Source of the DNA: CAYSEW01 sp964430245 | GTDB lineage: Bacteria > Bacteroidota > Bacteroidia > Flavobacteriales_D > Parvicellaceae | DNA: 64,000 bases | Direction: 5' to 3' | NCBI GenBank assembly: GCA_964430245.1 | Contig: CAYSEW010000001.1 | Location: 149,431 to 213,430 of the forward strand | Part shown: positions 26,607-35,813 of the stretch, one piece after another | How the letters are laid out: each line of letters begins with the position of its first letter | How positions within the stretch are numbered: the stretch's first letter is position 1 | Program-made: the position numbers and the translations under genes | The notes under the pieces: model-generated | What the model was told of the DNA's origin: nothing | What the model saw: the letters and a program-made list of their open reading frames with translations, nothing else | The model's database searches: none

Positions 26607-27884
26607 TTGAATTTTATTGAAGAATTAAAATGGAGAGGCATGATTCATGATATTATGCCTGGCACAGAAGAAATGCTAAATAAAGGCATGACTTCAGGTT
26701 ATATTGGCTTTGATCCTACTGCAGACTCTTTACATATAGGAAGTTTAGTTCAGATCATGATATTGGTGCATTTTCAAAGAGCAGGACATAAACCCATTGC
26801 TTTAATAGGCGGAGCTACTGGTATGGTAGGAGACCCTTCTGGTAAATCACAGGAAAGAAATTTATTAAATAAAGAAACGTTAGATGCTAACTTAAATGCA
26901 GTAAGAGTTCAGTTGGAAAAGTACCTTGATTTTAATTCTGGGGAAAATGCTGCAGAATTAGTTAATAATTACGATTGGTATAAAGATTTTTCTTTTTTGG
27001 ATTTTATTAGAGATGTTGGAAAACACATTACATTAAATTATATGCTTTCCAAAGATTCTGTTAAGTCAAGAATGGAAACAGGGATGTCTTTTACAGAATT
27101 CAGTTATCAGTTAGTACAGGGGTATGACTTTTATTGGTTGTATAAAAATAAAAATTGTAAAATTCAATTAGGAGGTTCTGATCAGTGGGGAAATATTGTT
27201 TGTGGAACTGAATTTATTAGAAGAAAAGATGGTGGTGAAGCATTTGCAGTAACTACTCCATTGATTAAGAAAGCAGATGGGACAAAATTTGGTAAAACAG
27301 AAGGAGGTAATATTTGGTTAGATCCATCAAAAACATCTCCTTATAAATTTTATCAATACTGGATAAACTCATCTGATGCCGATGCTGAAAACTACATTAA
27401 GATATTTACACTTTTAAGTAAAGATGAAATAGGTCAACTAGTTAAAGACCATTCTGAAAACCCCTCATTAAGGATTTTACAAAAAGAGCTAGCAAAAGAT
27501 GTAACAGTAAGAATACATGGAAAAGAGCAGTTCAATGCTGCTAAAAGTGCTTCTGAGATTCTTTTTCAGAAAGGAGCTGCTGCAGTTGAAGGATTAAAAA
27601 AAATGGATGAACTTTTATTTTTAGAAGTATTTGAAGGAGTTACTCAAGCTGTTGTCGACAAAAAAAAGATTGGCAGCTTGAATATTATTGATGCTTTATC
27701 ATCAGAAACTAATTTTTTAAAATCAAATGGAGAGGCTAGGAGAGCTCTTAAGGAAAATTCCATTTCAGTTAATAAACAAAAAGTGAATGACAGTAAGGTG
27801 ATTACCAGTGATGATTTAATTAATGATCAATTTGTGTTGATTCAAAGAGGAAAAAAGAATTATTTTATTTTAAAAGTAAATTAA
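26607..27884 (+). CDS. tyrS: Tyrosyl-tRNA synthetase
   Basis: Charges tRNA-Tyr with tyrosine in the cytosol. It has 425 residues, the normal bacterial length. The class I HIGH motif reads HIGS near residues 41-44 and the KMSKS counterpart reads KFGKT near 227-231. The tyrosine-binding YQLVQGYDFYWLY and GGSDQWGNI segments are present, and a C-terminal S4 RNA-binding domain (about 360-425) contains GEARRALKENSISVN. The start is TTG; the conserved N-terminus (NFIEELKWRGMIHDIMPGTE) leaves no room for a later start. A TAAATTTG box lies 20 bases upstream. It overlaps the convergent LuxE-like gene by 4 bases. Confidence 0.96.
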   Translation: MNFIEELKWRGMIHDIMPGTEEMLNKGMTSGYIGFDPTADSLHIGSLVQIMILVHFQRAGHKPIALIGGATGMVGDPSGKSQERNLLNKETLDANLNAVRVQLEKYLDFNSGENAAELVNNYDWYKDFSFLDFIRDVGKHITLNYMLSKDSVKSRMETGMSFTEFSYQLVQGYDFYWLYKNKNCKIQLGGSDQWGNIVCGTEFIRRKDGGEAFAVTTPLIKKADGTKFGKTEGGNIWLDPSKTSPYKFYQYWINSSDADAENYIKIFTLLSKDEIGQLVKDHSENPSLRILQKELAKDVTVRIHGKEQFNAAKSASEILFQKGAAAVEGLKKMDELLFLEVFEGVTQAVVDKKKIGSLNIIDALSSETNFLKSNGEARRALKENSISVNKQKVNDSKVITSDDLINDQFVLIQRGKKNYFILKVN

Positions 27885-28858
27885 CTATAACTACTTAATA
27901 AATTACATCCTCTTGTGTCAGATTGGTCTAATCTTCCCAAGACTTCAAAAGTTCCATCTTTAGCCACTTTTCCAAGATCGTCAGTGGCGATAAAACTACA
28001 GCTATATAGGTTAGCAAGGTCTATGATGTTTATTCCTCCTGTTTTATTATTTGAATGAAAAGATAAAGGGTCATTTATTTCTCTTGTCAGCACTTTCATC
28101 CATGGAGGGCATTTAAATATTCCATTTGATTTAGAATAGGCTTGAGAAAGTAATTCAGTCATTCCATATTCACTGTGAATGTTTTTTGTATTAAAAGCTA
28201 TATTGAGTTTTTCATGTAATACTTTTCTTGTTAACTCTACTCTCCTGCCCTTCATTCCACCTGTTTCCATTATAATCCATTTTGAGAGGTCAAAATTGTG
28301 TGTGTCTGCTAAATCTAATAAAGCATAACTAACTCCAATTAATAATACTTTTTTGTCTTTTAGTTCATTTATTAAATTGTAAGTCCTGTCTTCTTTTAAA
28401 GATAGGTAGCAACTAGAATTTTTTGATCGTTGAATTAGGTTGTCAACCATATAGATAAGAGAGCTGTTTTTTTGTTCTTGATAGGAAGGTAAAAGAGCAA
28501 GTATTGTATATGTAGAAATATCACCATAAAACAGTTTAAATGCATTGAGAAATGAACTTTCATAGACCTTAGTTGATTGGACAAGGTGTCTGCTTTTATT
28601 TAATTCAGTAGTGCCACTACTTAAAAAGGTAACTTCAGGTTGATTTTCTTTAGTTATGATATTATGACTTTTAAAAAATCTTATTGGCAGAAAAGGAATA
28701 GACTCAATGCGTCTAACCTTATAGGGGTCAATTTTTAATTCATCTATGTATTTTTTATAAATATCGATAGTCCTATATTGCTCTTGAAATATTTTAAGAG
28801 TAGTTTCGTTAAAAGACTTATCGTCATTAATGTTAAATATTTTAGATTCAGCAATCAA
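27881..28858 (-). CDS. LuxE/PaaK-like acyl-protein synthetase family protein
   Basis: A 325-residue protein of the LuxE-like branch of the adenylate-forming superfamily, often annotated as acyltransferase in Bacteroidota. Visible landmarks: IPFLPIRFFKSHNI near 54-67, the phosphate-binding-like FLSSGTTELNKSRH near 79-92, an IMETGGMKGRR segment near 197-207 and HSEYGMTELLSQAYS near 228-242. By family it would activate a carboxylic acid with ATP, but partner and substrate are unknown and no lux genes are present. The start is TTG; no early ATG exists. It overlaps tyrS tail-to-tail and is divergent from the lipoprotein at 28894. Confidence 0.82.
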   Translation of the reverse strand: MIAESKIFNINDDKSFNETTLKIFQEQYRTIDIYKKYIDELKIDPYKVRRIESIPFLPIRFFKSHNIITKENQPEVTFLSSGTTELNKSRHLVQSTKVYESSFLNAFKLFYGDISTYTILALLPSYQEQKNSSLIYMVDNLIQRSKNSSCYLSLKEDRTYNLINELKDKKVLLIGVSYALLDLADTHNFDLSKWIIMETGGMKGRRVELTRKVLHEKLNIAFNTKNIHSEYGMTELLSQAYSKSNGIFKCPPWMKVLTREINDPLSFHSNNKTGGINIIDLANLYSCSFIATDDLGKVAKDGTFEVLGRLDQSDTRGCNLLSSYS

Positions 28859-28875
28859 ATGGTAAATAAATGTTC

Positions 28876-28883
28876 TAATTTTG
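28876..28883 (+). promoter_or_regulatory. Candidate -7 box upstream of the 28894 operon
   Basis: TAATTTTG matches TAnnTTTG and ends 10 bases before the ATG at 28894, implying a very short leader. No -33 TTG is seen at the usual spacing. Confidence 0.35.
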
Positions 28884-28893
28884 AATTAATCTT

Positions 28894-29418
28894 ATGCACT
28901 TGAATACAAAAATAGCACTTGTTTTGTCGTTTACAGTTTCTTTTTTTGTGTCCTGTCTTAAACCAGAAGCATTTCCTGCAGAACCAGTCATTGATTTTGT
29001 GAGTTTTGAGGCGATGGGTGATTCAGGGGTCATAACTTTTAGTTTTACAGATGGAGATGGTGATATTGGTCTTGGTCAGGAACAACTTTCTCCTCCTTTT
29101 GACACCTCAAGTTATTATTACTATAATTTATATATTAATTATTATGAAAAGATGAATGGCTCATGGGTCCGAGGAACTGCAGACCCTTTAGGAAATAATT
29201 TTCCTACTGCAGATTCTATTACATTTTCATATAGGTTAGAAAACATTACGCCTATTGGTCAAAACAAGGCATTAAGAGGAGAGGTTCAAATCGTAATGGA
29301 GCCCTATTTTTTCAATACTTCTTCAAATCATAATGACAGTGTTCGTTATGAAATCATGCTTATTGATCGGAGCTTGAATCATAGTAATTTGTTGGAAACT
29401 CCATTAATTGTTAGATAG
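28894..29418 (+). CDS. Lipoprotein of unknown function
   Basis: A 174-residue protein with a lipoprotein signal (hydrophobic stretch, FFVSC, Cys at about 21). The mature part reads as one beta-sandwich domain (VIDFVSFEAMGDSGVITFSFTDGDGDIGLG). The DGDGDIG loop, found in many Bacteroidota lipoproteins of this size, may bind calcium. No enzyme motif is visible. It overlaps the following GWxTD gene by about 11 bases and is probably the first gene of a four-gene operon with the GWxTD protein, rlmB and the lipoprotein at 31454. Confidence 0.72.
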   Translation: MHLNTKIALVLSFTVSFFVSCLKPEAFPAEPVIDFVSFEAMGDSGVITFSFTDGDGDIGLGQEQLSPPFDTSSYYYYNLYINYYEKMNGSWVRGTADPLGNNFPTADSITFSYRLENITPIGQNKALRGEVQIVMEPYFFNTSSNHNDSVRYEIMLIDRSLNHSNLLETPLIVR

Positions 29419-30694
29419 AAAATTGATACGCCTAGTTACTCATTTTGTTATTTATAGTTTGCTATTTATTATAGTGTCTTGCTCTACAATGGGAAATAGT
29501 TATCAGAATTATGCGCATTTGTACAAGGATACTGATCAGGTGGTTGATCCAGAATATATTATTTACCATAAAGAGAGTGATTCCTCTACTGTATATTTTC
29601 AGGTTAATTCTTCTAAAATTTTATACACAAGAAAAAGTAAGGCAGATCCTTATTTTGGTAAATTGTATTTCCATTATAGGGTATTCGATCAATTAGATTC
29701 AAAAGTGATCAAGGACTCAGGTTCTTTCTATTTAGAAGACCAAGTATTAGAGCTCAAGGAAAATAAAATCAGAGGGCAATTTAAATTTGATTATAAAATA
29801 GGTGATAATGGTGTGATAAAATTATTTTGTAAGGATGTCAATAGAAATTCAATGATTGAAAAACACATCTCTTTGGATAAGAGATCTAAAGAGTCCTCAC
29901 AGTTTTTTCTAATTAAAGATTATTCGGGTATTCCGATTTTTAAAAGTTATGTAAATCAAGGTCAGCAGATTCAGCTTGAAAGTGAATTAAATAGCTCAGC
30001 TACAATTTTCATAAAACATTATATAAGAGATTTCCCTATTTCTCTCCCTCCATTTACAGGAGTAAACAATGTGCCTTTTGATTACAAATCAGAAAAAGTA
30101 ATTCAATTTAAAACAGACCATATTGGAAAATTGACATTTAAAATTCCAGATGAAGGTTTTGTTTATCTTCAGACTGATACATTAATAAAAGAAGGGTATA
30201 CACTTTTTTGTTTTGAAAAACATTTCCCTTCTATTTCAACAATTGAGTTAATGGTTAAGCCAACTAGGTATATTTGCTCTAGAGCTGAATATGATCAGTT
30301 GTTGAATAGTGAGTTTTTAAAATCTACTATGGATCATTTTTGGAAATCTAAAACAGGAAGTAAGGAAAGGGCAAAGGAAATTATTCGTAAATATTATAAT
30401 AGAGTTGAAAATGCCAATCATCATTTTAGTTCTTATATTGAAGGTTGGAAAACAGATAGGGGTATGATTAGTATAATTTATGGACCTCCTAATGTTGTGA
30501 GTAAATCTCAAGACATGGAAATATGGGTGTATGGCGATGAGAATAATGTAAATTCGCTTTCATTTGTATTTAATAAAATGGAAAATCCATTTTCAGAAAA
30601 TGATTTTAAGCTCCAAAGATCACCAATGTATCGTTCAAGCTGGTATAAGGCAGTAAATGCATGGAGAAGTGGGAGAGCATATTGGATACAATAA
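29408..30694 (+). CDS. GWxTD-domain lipoprotein
   Basis: A 428-residue exported lipoprotein (hydrophobic N-terminus ending IIVSC, Cys at about 25). The C-terminal GWxTD domain (about 310-428) is clear: KERAKEIIRKYYNRVENAN, then EGWKTDRGMISIIYGPPN and EIWVYG. The long N-terminal part is beta-rich. The domain occurs in Bacteroidota and a few related phyla and its function is unknown to me. The start is TTG at 29408; a second in-frame TTG at 29423 would avoid overlap with the preceding gene. The stop overlaps the rlmB start by one base (TAATG). Confidence 0.88.
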   Translation: MLDRKLIRLVTHFVIYSLLFIIVSCSTMGNSYQNYAHLYKDTDQVVDPEYIIYHKESDSSTVYFQVNSSKILYTRKSKADPYFGKLYFHYRVFDQLDSKVIKDSGSFYLEDQVLELKENKIRGQFKFDYKIGDNGVIKLFCKDVNRNSMIEKHISLDKRSKESSQFFLIKDYSGIPIFKSYVNQGQQIQLESELNSSATIFIKHYIRDFPISLPPFTGVNNVPFDYKSEKVIQFKTDHIGKLTFKIPDEGFVYLQTDTLIKEGYTLFCFEKHFPSISTIELMVKPTRYICSRAEYDQLLNSEFLKSTMDHFWKSKTGSKERAKEIIRKYYNRVENANHHFSSYIEGWKTDRGMISIIYGPPNVVSKSQDMEIWVYGDENNVNSLSFVFNKMENPFSENDFKLQRSPMYRSSWYKAVNAWRSGRAYWIQ

Positions 30695-31461
30695 TGGAAA
30701 GAAAAAAAATTAGTTCTAATCAGAAAAAGCACACAGATTTCATATATGGAATTAGAGCTGTAATAGAGTCGATAGAAAATGGTAAGGGTGTTAATAAGGT
30801 GCTTGTTCAAAGGGGACTAAAAGGAGATCTAGTTAAGGAATTATGGAGCGTTCTAAAAAAATATAACATTGTTCATCAAGGTGTTCCTATTCAAAAATTA
30901 GACAGTATAACTAGGAAAAATCATCAGGGTGTAATAGCATTTATATCACCAATTGAGTATTACCAGCTAGATCAATTATTGCCAGAGATATATGAAAGAG
31001 GTGAACAGCCATTGTTTGTTATACTTGACAGGATTACAGATGTTAGGAATTTAGGAGCAATTGCTAGATCAGCAGAATGTAATAGGGTTCATGCTCTTAT
31101 TTTGCCATCAAAAGGAGCAGCTTTAGTTACTTCAGATGCTATTAAGACCTCAGCAGGTGCTTTGCATAAAATTCCTGTGTGTAAGGTAGATAGCTTAAAA
31201 GACACTATAGATTATTTAAAAAATTCAGGCATTACTATAATTGGATGTACTGAAAAATCTGATAAAATATTATACAATGAAAACCTAATTAATCCCATGG
31301 CGATTATAATGGGAAGTGAAGAGGATGGTGTTTCTTCAACTTATTTAAAAATGTGTAACAGCACTATTAAAATTCCATTATATGGAAATGTAGGTTCTTT
31401 AAATGTTTCTGTAGCCGCTTCTATATTTATGTATGAGATCAATAGACAAAGGCATGCTTAG
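30694..31461 (+). CDS. rlmB: 23S rRNA 2'-O-ribose methyltransferase, TrmH/SpoU family (RlmB-like)
   Basis: A SPOUT methyltransferase expected to methylate the 2'-O of G2251 in 23S rRNA. It has 255 residues from the ATG at 30694. The N-terminal substrate-binding domain starts IYGIRAVIESIENGKGVNKV. The knotted SAM domain shows DRITDVRNLGAIARSAE near 108-124, IIMGSEEDGVS near 205-215 and IPLYGNVGSLNVSVAAS near 226-242. An ATG at 30661 is also in frame, but the 30694 ATG overlaps the upstream stop by a single base, the usual coupling pattern here. RlmB versus another SpoU paralogue rests on the N-terminal domain. Confidence 0.88.
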   Translation: MERKKISSNQKKHTDFIYGIRAVIESIENGKGVNKVLVQRGLKGDLVKELWSVLKKYNIVHQGVPIQKLDSITRKNHQGVIAFISPIEYYQLDQLLPEIYERGEQPLFVILDRITDVRNLGAIARSAECNRVHALILPSKGAALVTSDAIKTSAGALHKIPVCKVDSLKDTIDYLKNSGITIIGCTEKSDKILYNENLINPMAIIMGSEEDGVSSTYLKMCNSTIKIPLYGNVGSLNVSVAASIFMYEINRQRHA

Positions 31462-31957
31462 GATTTATTTAGTAGGTTTTTTTTTCATTGTTATCTCATG
31501 TAGTGAAAGTGAAAAAAATATAATCAAAGAGGGTAAAGAAAAGAATACAATTCAGCTTTTTCAATGGATAGAAGGATCTTGGGTGGATACGATGTCTTTT
31601 CAAAGATATAACCCTCAAGGTCATTTTATCGAAAAATGGTCTTTATATCAAGATTCTATATCTGGAATAGGTATAAAAGTTGTAAATGGAGATTCAACAA
31701 TTATAGAACGGATGACCATAAGAGAAATTGATGGGGAATTCAGGTATATTGCTAGGCCTCATAAACAATCTATGATACCTTATGTTGTAGATTCTATTTC
31801 TGATATGTTTTTCCGTTTTTCAAATCCAGCACATGATTTCCCTCAAGAAATTTCTTATAAAAAAGTCAATGCTGATTCTTTGACAATAACTTTAAAAGGA
31901 ATTTCTAGGGGGGGTGTAGTAGAAAAGGAATTACAACTTAAAAAGGTCGATTTTTAA
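31454..31957 (+). CDS. Lipoprotein, DUF6265-like
   Basis: A 167-residue protein with a lipoprotein signal (FFFIVISCSES, Cys near 16). The mature domain resembles DUF6265: FQWIEGSWVD, then a lipocalin-like run of strands and FRFSNPAHDFPQEISYK near the end. The family assignment is from memory of the pattern and is moderate. The frame is open from 31433, but the ATG at 31454 places the signal peptide correctly and overlaps rlmB by only 8 bases. Its 3' end overlaps the convergent gene at 31938 by 20 bases. Confidence 0.68.
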   Translation: MLRIYLVGFFFIVISCSESEKNIIKEGKEKNTIQLFQWIEGSWVDTMSFQRYNPQGHFIEKWSLYQDSISGIGIKVVNGDSTIIERMTIREIDGEFRYIARPHKQSMIPYVVDSISDMFFRFSNPAHDFPQEISYKKVNADSLTITLKGISRGGVVEKELQLKKVDF

Positions 31958-33467
31958 TCGCTTGCTCAAAGCTGATGTTTTCTATCTTACTAGTTAACCA
32001 TGAGATAACATCAATGAATTGTAAAATGATACCTTCTTTTTTTGATTTAAATAATTCTTCAAATTCAGCTTTTGCTTTTTCATAAATCTCTATTCTAGCA
32101 ATTTCATTGTCCAGCTTTATTAATTCTTTTAAATATTTGATTAATACATCTTCACTTTGATAATCTTTCTCTGTCTTTTTAAGGTACCTAGATGTAGATT
32201 TTATAATATATTCAAGAAGGTCTATGTTCCCGAGTTCATAATGGAGTATTAAATTGAATAACCTTGCAAAACTATAAATGTCTTGACGTAAGATTTGTTC
32301 ATTGTCATTTAAGATCTTATTTACCCATTTCAATGATTCTTTATAAAGACCTGCTCCAAAATACACATAACCTATATGGTAATAGAAAAGAATAGTTTGT
32401 TCTTTGTTGAGTTTCGATTTGTATTCGTCCATGCCTTTGATCATTTCTTCAGCAAGTTTTAATCCTTTTTGGTATTCTCCTAGTTTGTCATAGATGACTA
32501 ATTGAGTGCTGCAAGATGCAGTAAAGATCTTAACTCTAATATCAATACTGTTAAATCCTTTTTTATTACTTATAGAATTTAATTCATCTACCAGCTCTTG
32601 AGCTCTTTTAAGGTCATGGTTGTCTATATGGCAAAAAACCAGGTTTTTTAATGTTCTAACATATCTCTCAGGAAGGTCGCTTTTAATTAAAGGGTTTCTG
32701 TCCAATATCGCTTTAGTTTTTTTGAATTTAGTCATGGCGGTACTGAAATCTCTTTTTGTTGCATTACAAAAACCTTGTATGTAATAACAAATGGATGCAG
32801 CTCTATCTGAAAGTGCAGTATTTTTCCCTACAATTAAGTGATGATTAGCAATCTTATCAACTTCTAGTCTTTCATTTTCATTTCTTGAAAATCCACCGCT
32901 TCTGAATATGTAATTGATTCTAGAATAGATCATGTGATATTCTGCAAGGTTTCTTAGCTTTTCAATGACTTCCATTTCTTCTTTAATTAAAAGATCAAGG
33001 TCTTTATTGAATTCACCTTCTTCAAATGCTTCTTCAATCAATAATTTTTCCCAACTTATTAATTCAAATAAATAATAGAATTTCTCATGATCATTGGCGA
33101 TTTTTTTAGCTCTTTTAATAAATTTCACACATTCTTTATACAATGCTTTTCTATATAGGATTTCAACATTTTTGATTTCTTGTTTTAAAATTGAGCTAAT
33201 AGAATTGTCAGCATGAAACCCTCTTAAGCTTTTAAGAATAAGTTTATATAAGTGATTTTTTTCTGAAGGAAGGTGCTTGATAAACTTTTCTTTGGCAAAT
33301 GTTTTTTTAATAGCTTCTTCGTTATAGGCTGTTTGTTTTTCAATCATATCAAATAATTTCAGATAATTTTTTTCGCCAGTTTGTAAAGAAGAGGATAGCT
33401 TAAAAAATCGTTTTTCTGATTTACTTAGTGAATTGATCAGATTAAATAATTCAGTAGATGGTTTCAT
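31938..33467 (-). CDS. Helix-rich TPR-like cytosolic protein, paralogue-like to the one at 73
   Basis: A 509-residue protein without signal peptide or membrane segments, almost entirely helical and highly charged. It begins with an N-terminal segment of the pattern LINSLSKSEKRFFKL that I have seen in multi-copy Bacteroidota proteins of about 500 residues. Repeated helix pairs in the middle and C-terminus look like TPRs (for example FYYHIGYVYFGAGLYKESLKWV near 345-366). It resembles the protein at 73-1572 in size, layout and composition. Function is unknown. It is a single gene, converging with the DUF6265-like lipoprotein. Confidence 0.75.
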   Translation of the reverse strand: MKPSTELFNLINSLSKSEKRFFKLSSSLQTGEKNYLKLFDMIEKQTAYNEEAIKKTFAKEKFIKHLPSEKNHLYKLILKSLRGFHADNSISSILKQEIKNVEILYRKALYKECVKFIKRAKKIANDHEKFYYLFELISWEKLLIEEAFEEGEFNKDLDLLIKEEMEVIEKLRNLAEYHMIYSRINYIFRSGGFSRNENERLEVDKIANHHLIVGKNTALSDRAASICYYIQGFCNATKRDFSTAMTKFKKTKAILDRNPLIKSDLPERYVRTLKNLVFCHIDNHDLKRAQELVDELNSISNKKGFNSIDIRVKIFTASCSTQLVIYDKLGEYQKGLKLAEEMIKGMDEYKSKLNKEQTILFYYHIGYVYFGAGLYKESLKWVNKILNDNEQILRQDIYSFARLFNLILHYELGNIDLLEYIIKSTSRYLKKTEKDYQSEDVLIKYLKELIKLDNEIARIEIYEKAKAEFEELFKSKKEGIILQFIDVISWLTSKIENISFEQAIKNRPF

Positions 33468-33543
33468 TTTTTAATAGATTGTAGGAATCCTGTAAATTTA
33501 TAATAAATGTTGTAAATAGGAATCCAATGAATTAAAGAGTTGA

Positions 33544-34764
33544 TCATTGAATGATAAAACCTGCTTTTGATAAGTCATTCCAGAATTCTGGATATGATTT
33601 TTTAACAACTTCTGGATCTTGTATTTCTATTTCACCTGTTATTAATGATAAGGGGGTAAATGCCATTGCCATTCTGTGGTCGTTATAAGTAGCAACTGAA
33701 TGTTCGTATTTTAAAGATTGATTTCCAGGAATGCTAATGCTATTATTTTCTAAATTACATTGGATGCCTAGCTTTTGAAATTCAATTTTCAATGCTTCTA
33801 GTCGATTAGTTTCTTTCAATTGTAATGTTTCTAGTCCATTCAGATGACATTCTAGACCAAGACCAGCACATGTTACAGCTATAGTTTGAGCAATATCAGG
33901 ATAGGCATTAAGGTTTAATTTGATGGTTTTCTTAATGGGTTCACTTGTTTTCTTAATAATGAGTTCATTGTTTTTGAATCGAGAATCAATTCCAAAGTGC
34001 TTAAAATATTCTTTAATGATGGCGTCTCCTTGATGACTTTTTTCTTTAAGTCCTTTAATACTTATCGTACTTTTTTTACTAAGTGCAGCCATTGAATACC
34101 AGTAAGAAGCAGCTGACCAATCATTTTCAATAGTATAATTATTTGTTTTATATGGTTGACGAGTTATTTCAATTAAAGAATCTTTCCATTTATATTTAAT
34201 TCCAAATTCACTCATCATCTTCAAAGTGAGTTCAATGTATGGTTTTGAATAAACAGGTCCTTTTATATTAAGCTTGAGTCCATCTTTCAAAGAAGGAGCT
34301 ATTAATAGTAAAGCAGATATAAACTGGCTGCTAACATTTCCATAGATATCAACTTTATTCTCCTTGAATTCAGTCCCTTTTATTTTAATGGGTGCAAATC
34401 CATTCCTTCTAGTATATTCAATATTTGCGCCTAGCTCTATTAATGCTTCTACTAAATGGCTAATCGGTCTTTGTTGTAATCTTGAAGAACCGTCTATTGT
34501 CCAGTCTCCTTCTATAGTTGATAAATAAGAAGTGAGAAAACGAAAAGTAGTTCCAGCATTGTTACAATTTATATTATTTTGAGTATTTAAATTATTTAAA
34601 GCTGATCGCAGTATTTGCGTGTCTTCTGAAAAAGATAAATTATTCAGATTGATTTTATTATTAGATAATGATTGAATGATAAGTGCTCTATTACTTTCGC
34701 TTTTAGATGATGAAAGGGTTGGGGTTGCATTAACCTTTTGATCTTTAGGAGGAATTATTTTCAT
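33544..34764 (-). CDS. aroA: 3-phosphoshikimate 1-carboxyvinyltransferase (EPSP synthase)
   Basis: Joins phosphoenolpyruvate to shikimate 3-phosphate in the shikimate pathway. It has 406 residues, slightly short but complete. Landmarks: SSSKSESNRALIIQSLS near 18-34, NNAGTTFRFLTSYLS near 62-76, the SSQFISALLLIAPSL substrate segment near 143-157, KETNRLEALKIEFQKLG near 322-338 and the C-terminal YNDHRMAMAF near 360-369. The start overlaps the aroB stop (ATGA), so the two are coupled. Confidence 0.95.
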   Translation of the reverse strand: MKIIPPKDQKVNATPTLSSSKSESNRALIIQSLSNNKINLNNLSFSEDTQILRSALNNLNTQNNINCNNAGTTFRFLTSYLSTIEGDWTIDGSSRLQQRPISHLVEALIELGANIEYTRRNGFAPIKIKGTEFKENKVDIYGNVSSQFISALLLIAPSLKDGLKLNIKGPVYSKPYIELTLKMMSEFGIKYKWKDSLIEITRQPYKTNNYTIENDWSAASYWYSMAALSKKSTISIKGLKEKSHQGDAIIKEYFKHFGIDSRFKNNELIIKKTSEPIKKTIKLNLNAYPDIAQTIAVTCAGLGLECHLNGLETLQLKETNRLEALKIEFQKLGIQCNLENNSISIPGNQSLKYEHSVATYNDHRMAMAFTPLSLITGEIEIQDPEVVKKSYPEFWNDLSKAGFIIQ

Positions 34765-35813
34765 GAGTAACTTAAATAATCATTTAAGGCTAATTCGATG
34801 AGGTCTTCATCAATATAATTGTCAAATGATGCTTTGCCAATTTTATAAATTAGAGAAAAATTATATTTATTATTATTTCTTTTTTTATCATTTTTCATGA
34901 TTTCTAAAACTTCTTTAATGTCCTTTTTTTCTATAGGAAGTTTTTTGTAATTAGAGATAATATAATGTTGAATTTCTTTCAGCTCTAGTTCAGGCAATTT
35001 TAAAATTTTATAGGATATAAAGGATTCAATATAGATGCCAGCAGCTACTGCATGACCATGTAAGATAGTTGTATTTTTATTGATAAAAAGTGTTTCAATA
35101 GCATGTCCAATAGTATGGCCAAAATTAAGGACCTTTCTTATTCCTTTTTCATGGGGGTCTTCTGTAACAATTGTAGATTTAATTCTAATAGAATCTTGAA
35201 TAATTTGATTGATATCAAGGTTTTCAAATGTCTGCTTAGTGCAGTATTCCCAGTATTCTTTGTCTATAATTAGTCCGTGTTTGATAATTTCAGCAAAGCC
35301 AGATGAAATTTGATCTTTTGTTTGAGACTTTAAAAAAAAAGGATCACAAAGGACAAGATTTGGAGTGCTAAACATTCCAATCTGGTTTTTTTCATGATTT
35401 AAATTTACTCCGGTTTTACCGCCTACAGAAGCATCTATCATTGCAAGAAGGGAGGTTGGTATGTTTATATAGCTTATTCCTCTTTTGTATGTAGAAGCAG
35501 CAAAGCCTCCTAAGTCAGTGATCATTCCACCTCCAAAATTAATAAGGACGGAATTTCTGTCAGCTTTGTTTTCACTTAAGAATTCCCATATTAATTGAGC
35601 ACTCTTTAGTGTCTTATGATTTTCACCTGGTTGGATTTTAATCTTCTTTGCAGCTCTTAATAATGGAAGACTTGTTAATAAGATGTCTGTGAAAAGAAAC
35701 GTATTCTCGTCACAAAGTATAAATACTTGTCTGCCTTTGGTTAATTGTTCTATTTCATGGATATGGTCATTAATGGACCCAGTTTTAATATATTCATTAA
35801 TAGATAGAGACAT
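34761..35813 (-). CDS. aroB: 3-dehydroquinate synthase
   Basis: An NAD- and metal-dependent enzyme that makes 3-dehydroquinate from DAHP, the second step of the shikimate pathway. It has 350 residues, the usual length. The signature INFGGGMITDLGGFAAS (near 92-108), YKRGISYINIPTSLLAMIDASVGGKTGVN (near 109-137) and the metal-site region GHTIGHAIE (near 230-238) are all present. It lies between the crotonase gene (one-base TAATG overlap) and aroA (ATGA overlap). Confidence 0.96.
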   Translation of the reverse strand: MSLSINEYIKTGSINDHIHEIEQLTKGRQVFILCDENTFLFTDILLTSLPLLRAAKKIKIQPGENHKTLKSAQLIWEFLSENKADRNSVLINFGGGMITDLGGFAASTYKRGISYINIPTSLLAMIDASVGGKTGVNLNHEKNQIGMFSTPNLVLCDPFFLKSQTKDQISSGFAEIIKHGLIIDKEYWEYCTKQTFENLDINQIIQDSIRIKSTIVTEDPHEKGIRKVLNFGHTIGHAIETLFINKNTTILHGHAVAAGIYIESFISYKILKLPELELKEIQHYIISNYKKLPIEKKDIKEVLEIMKNDKKRNNNKYNFSLIYKIGKASFDNYIDEDLIELALNDYLSYS

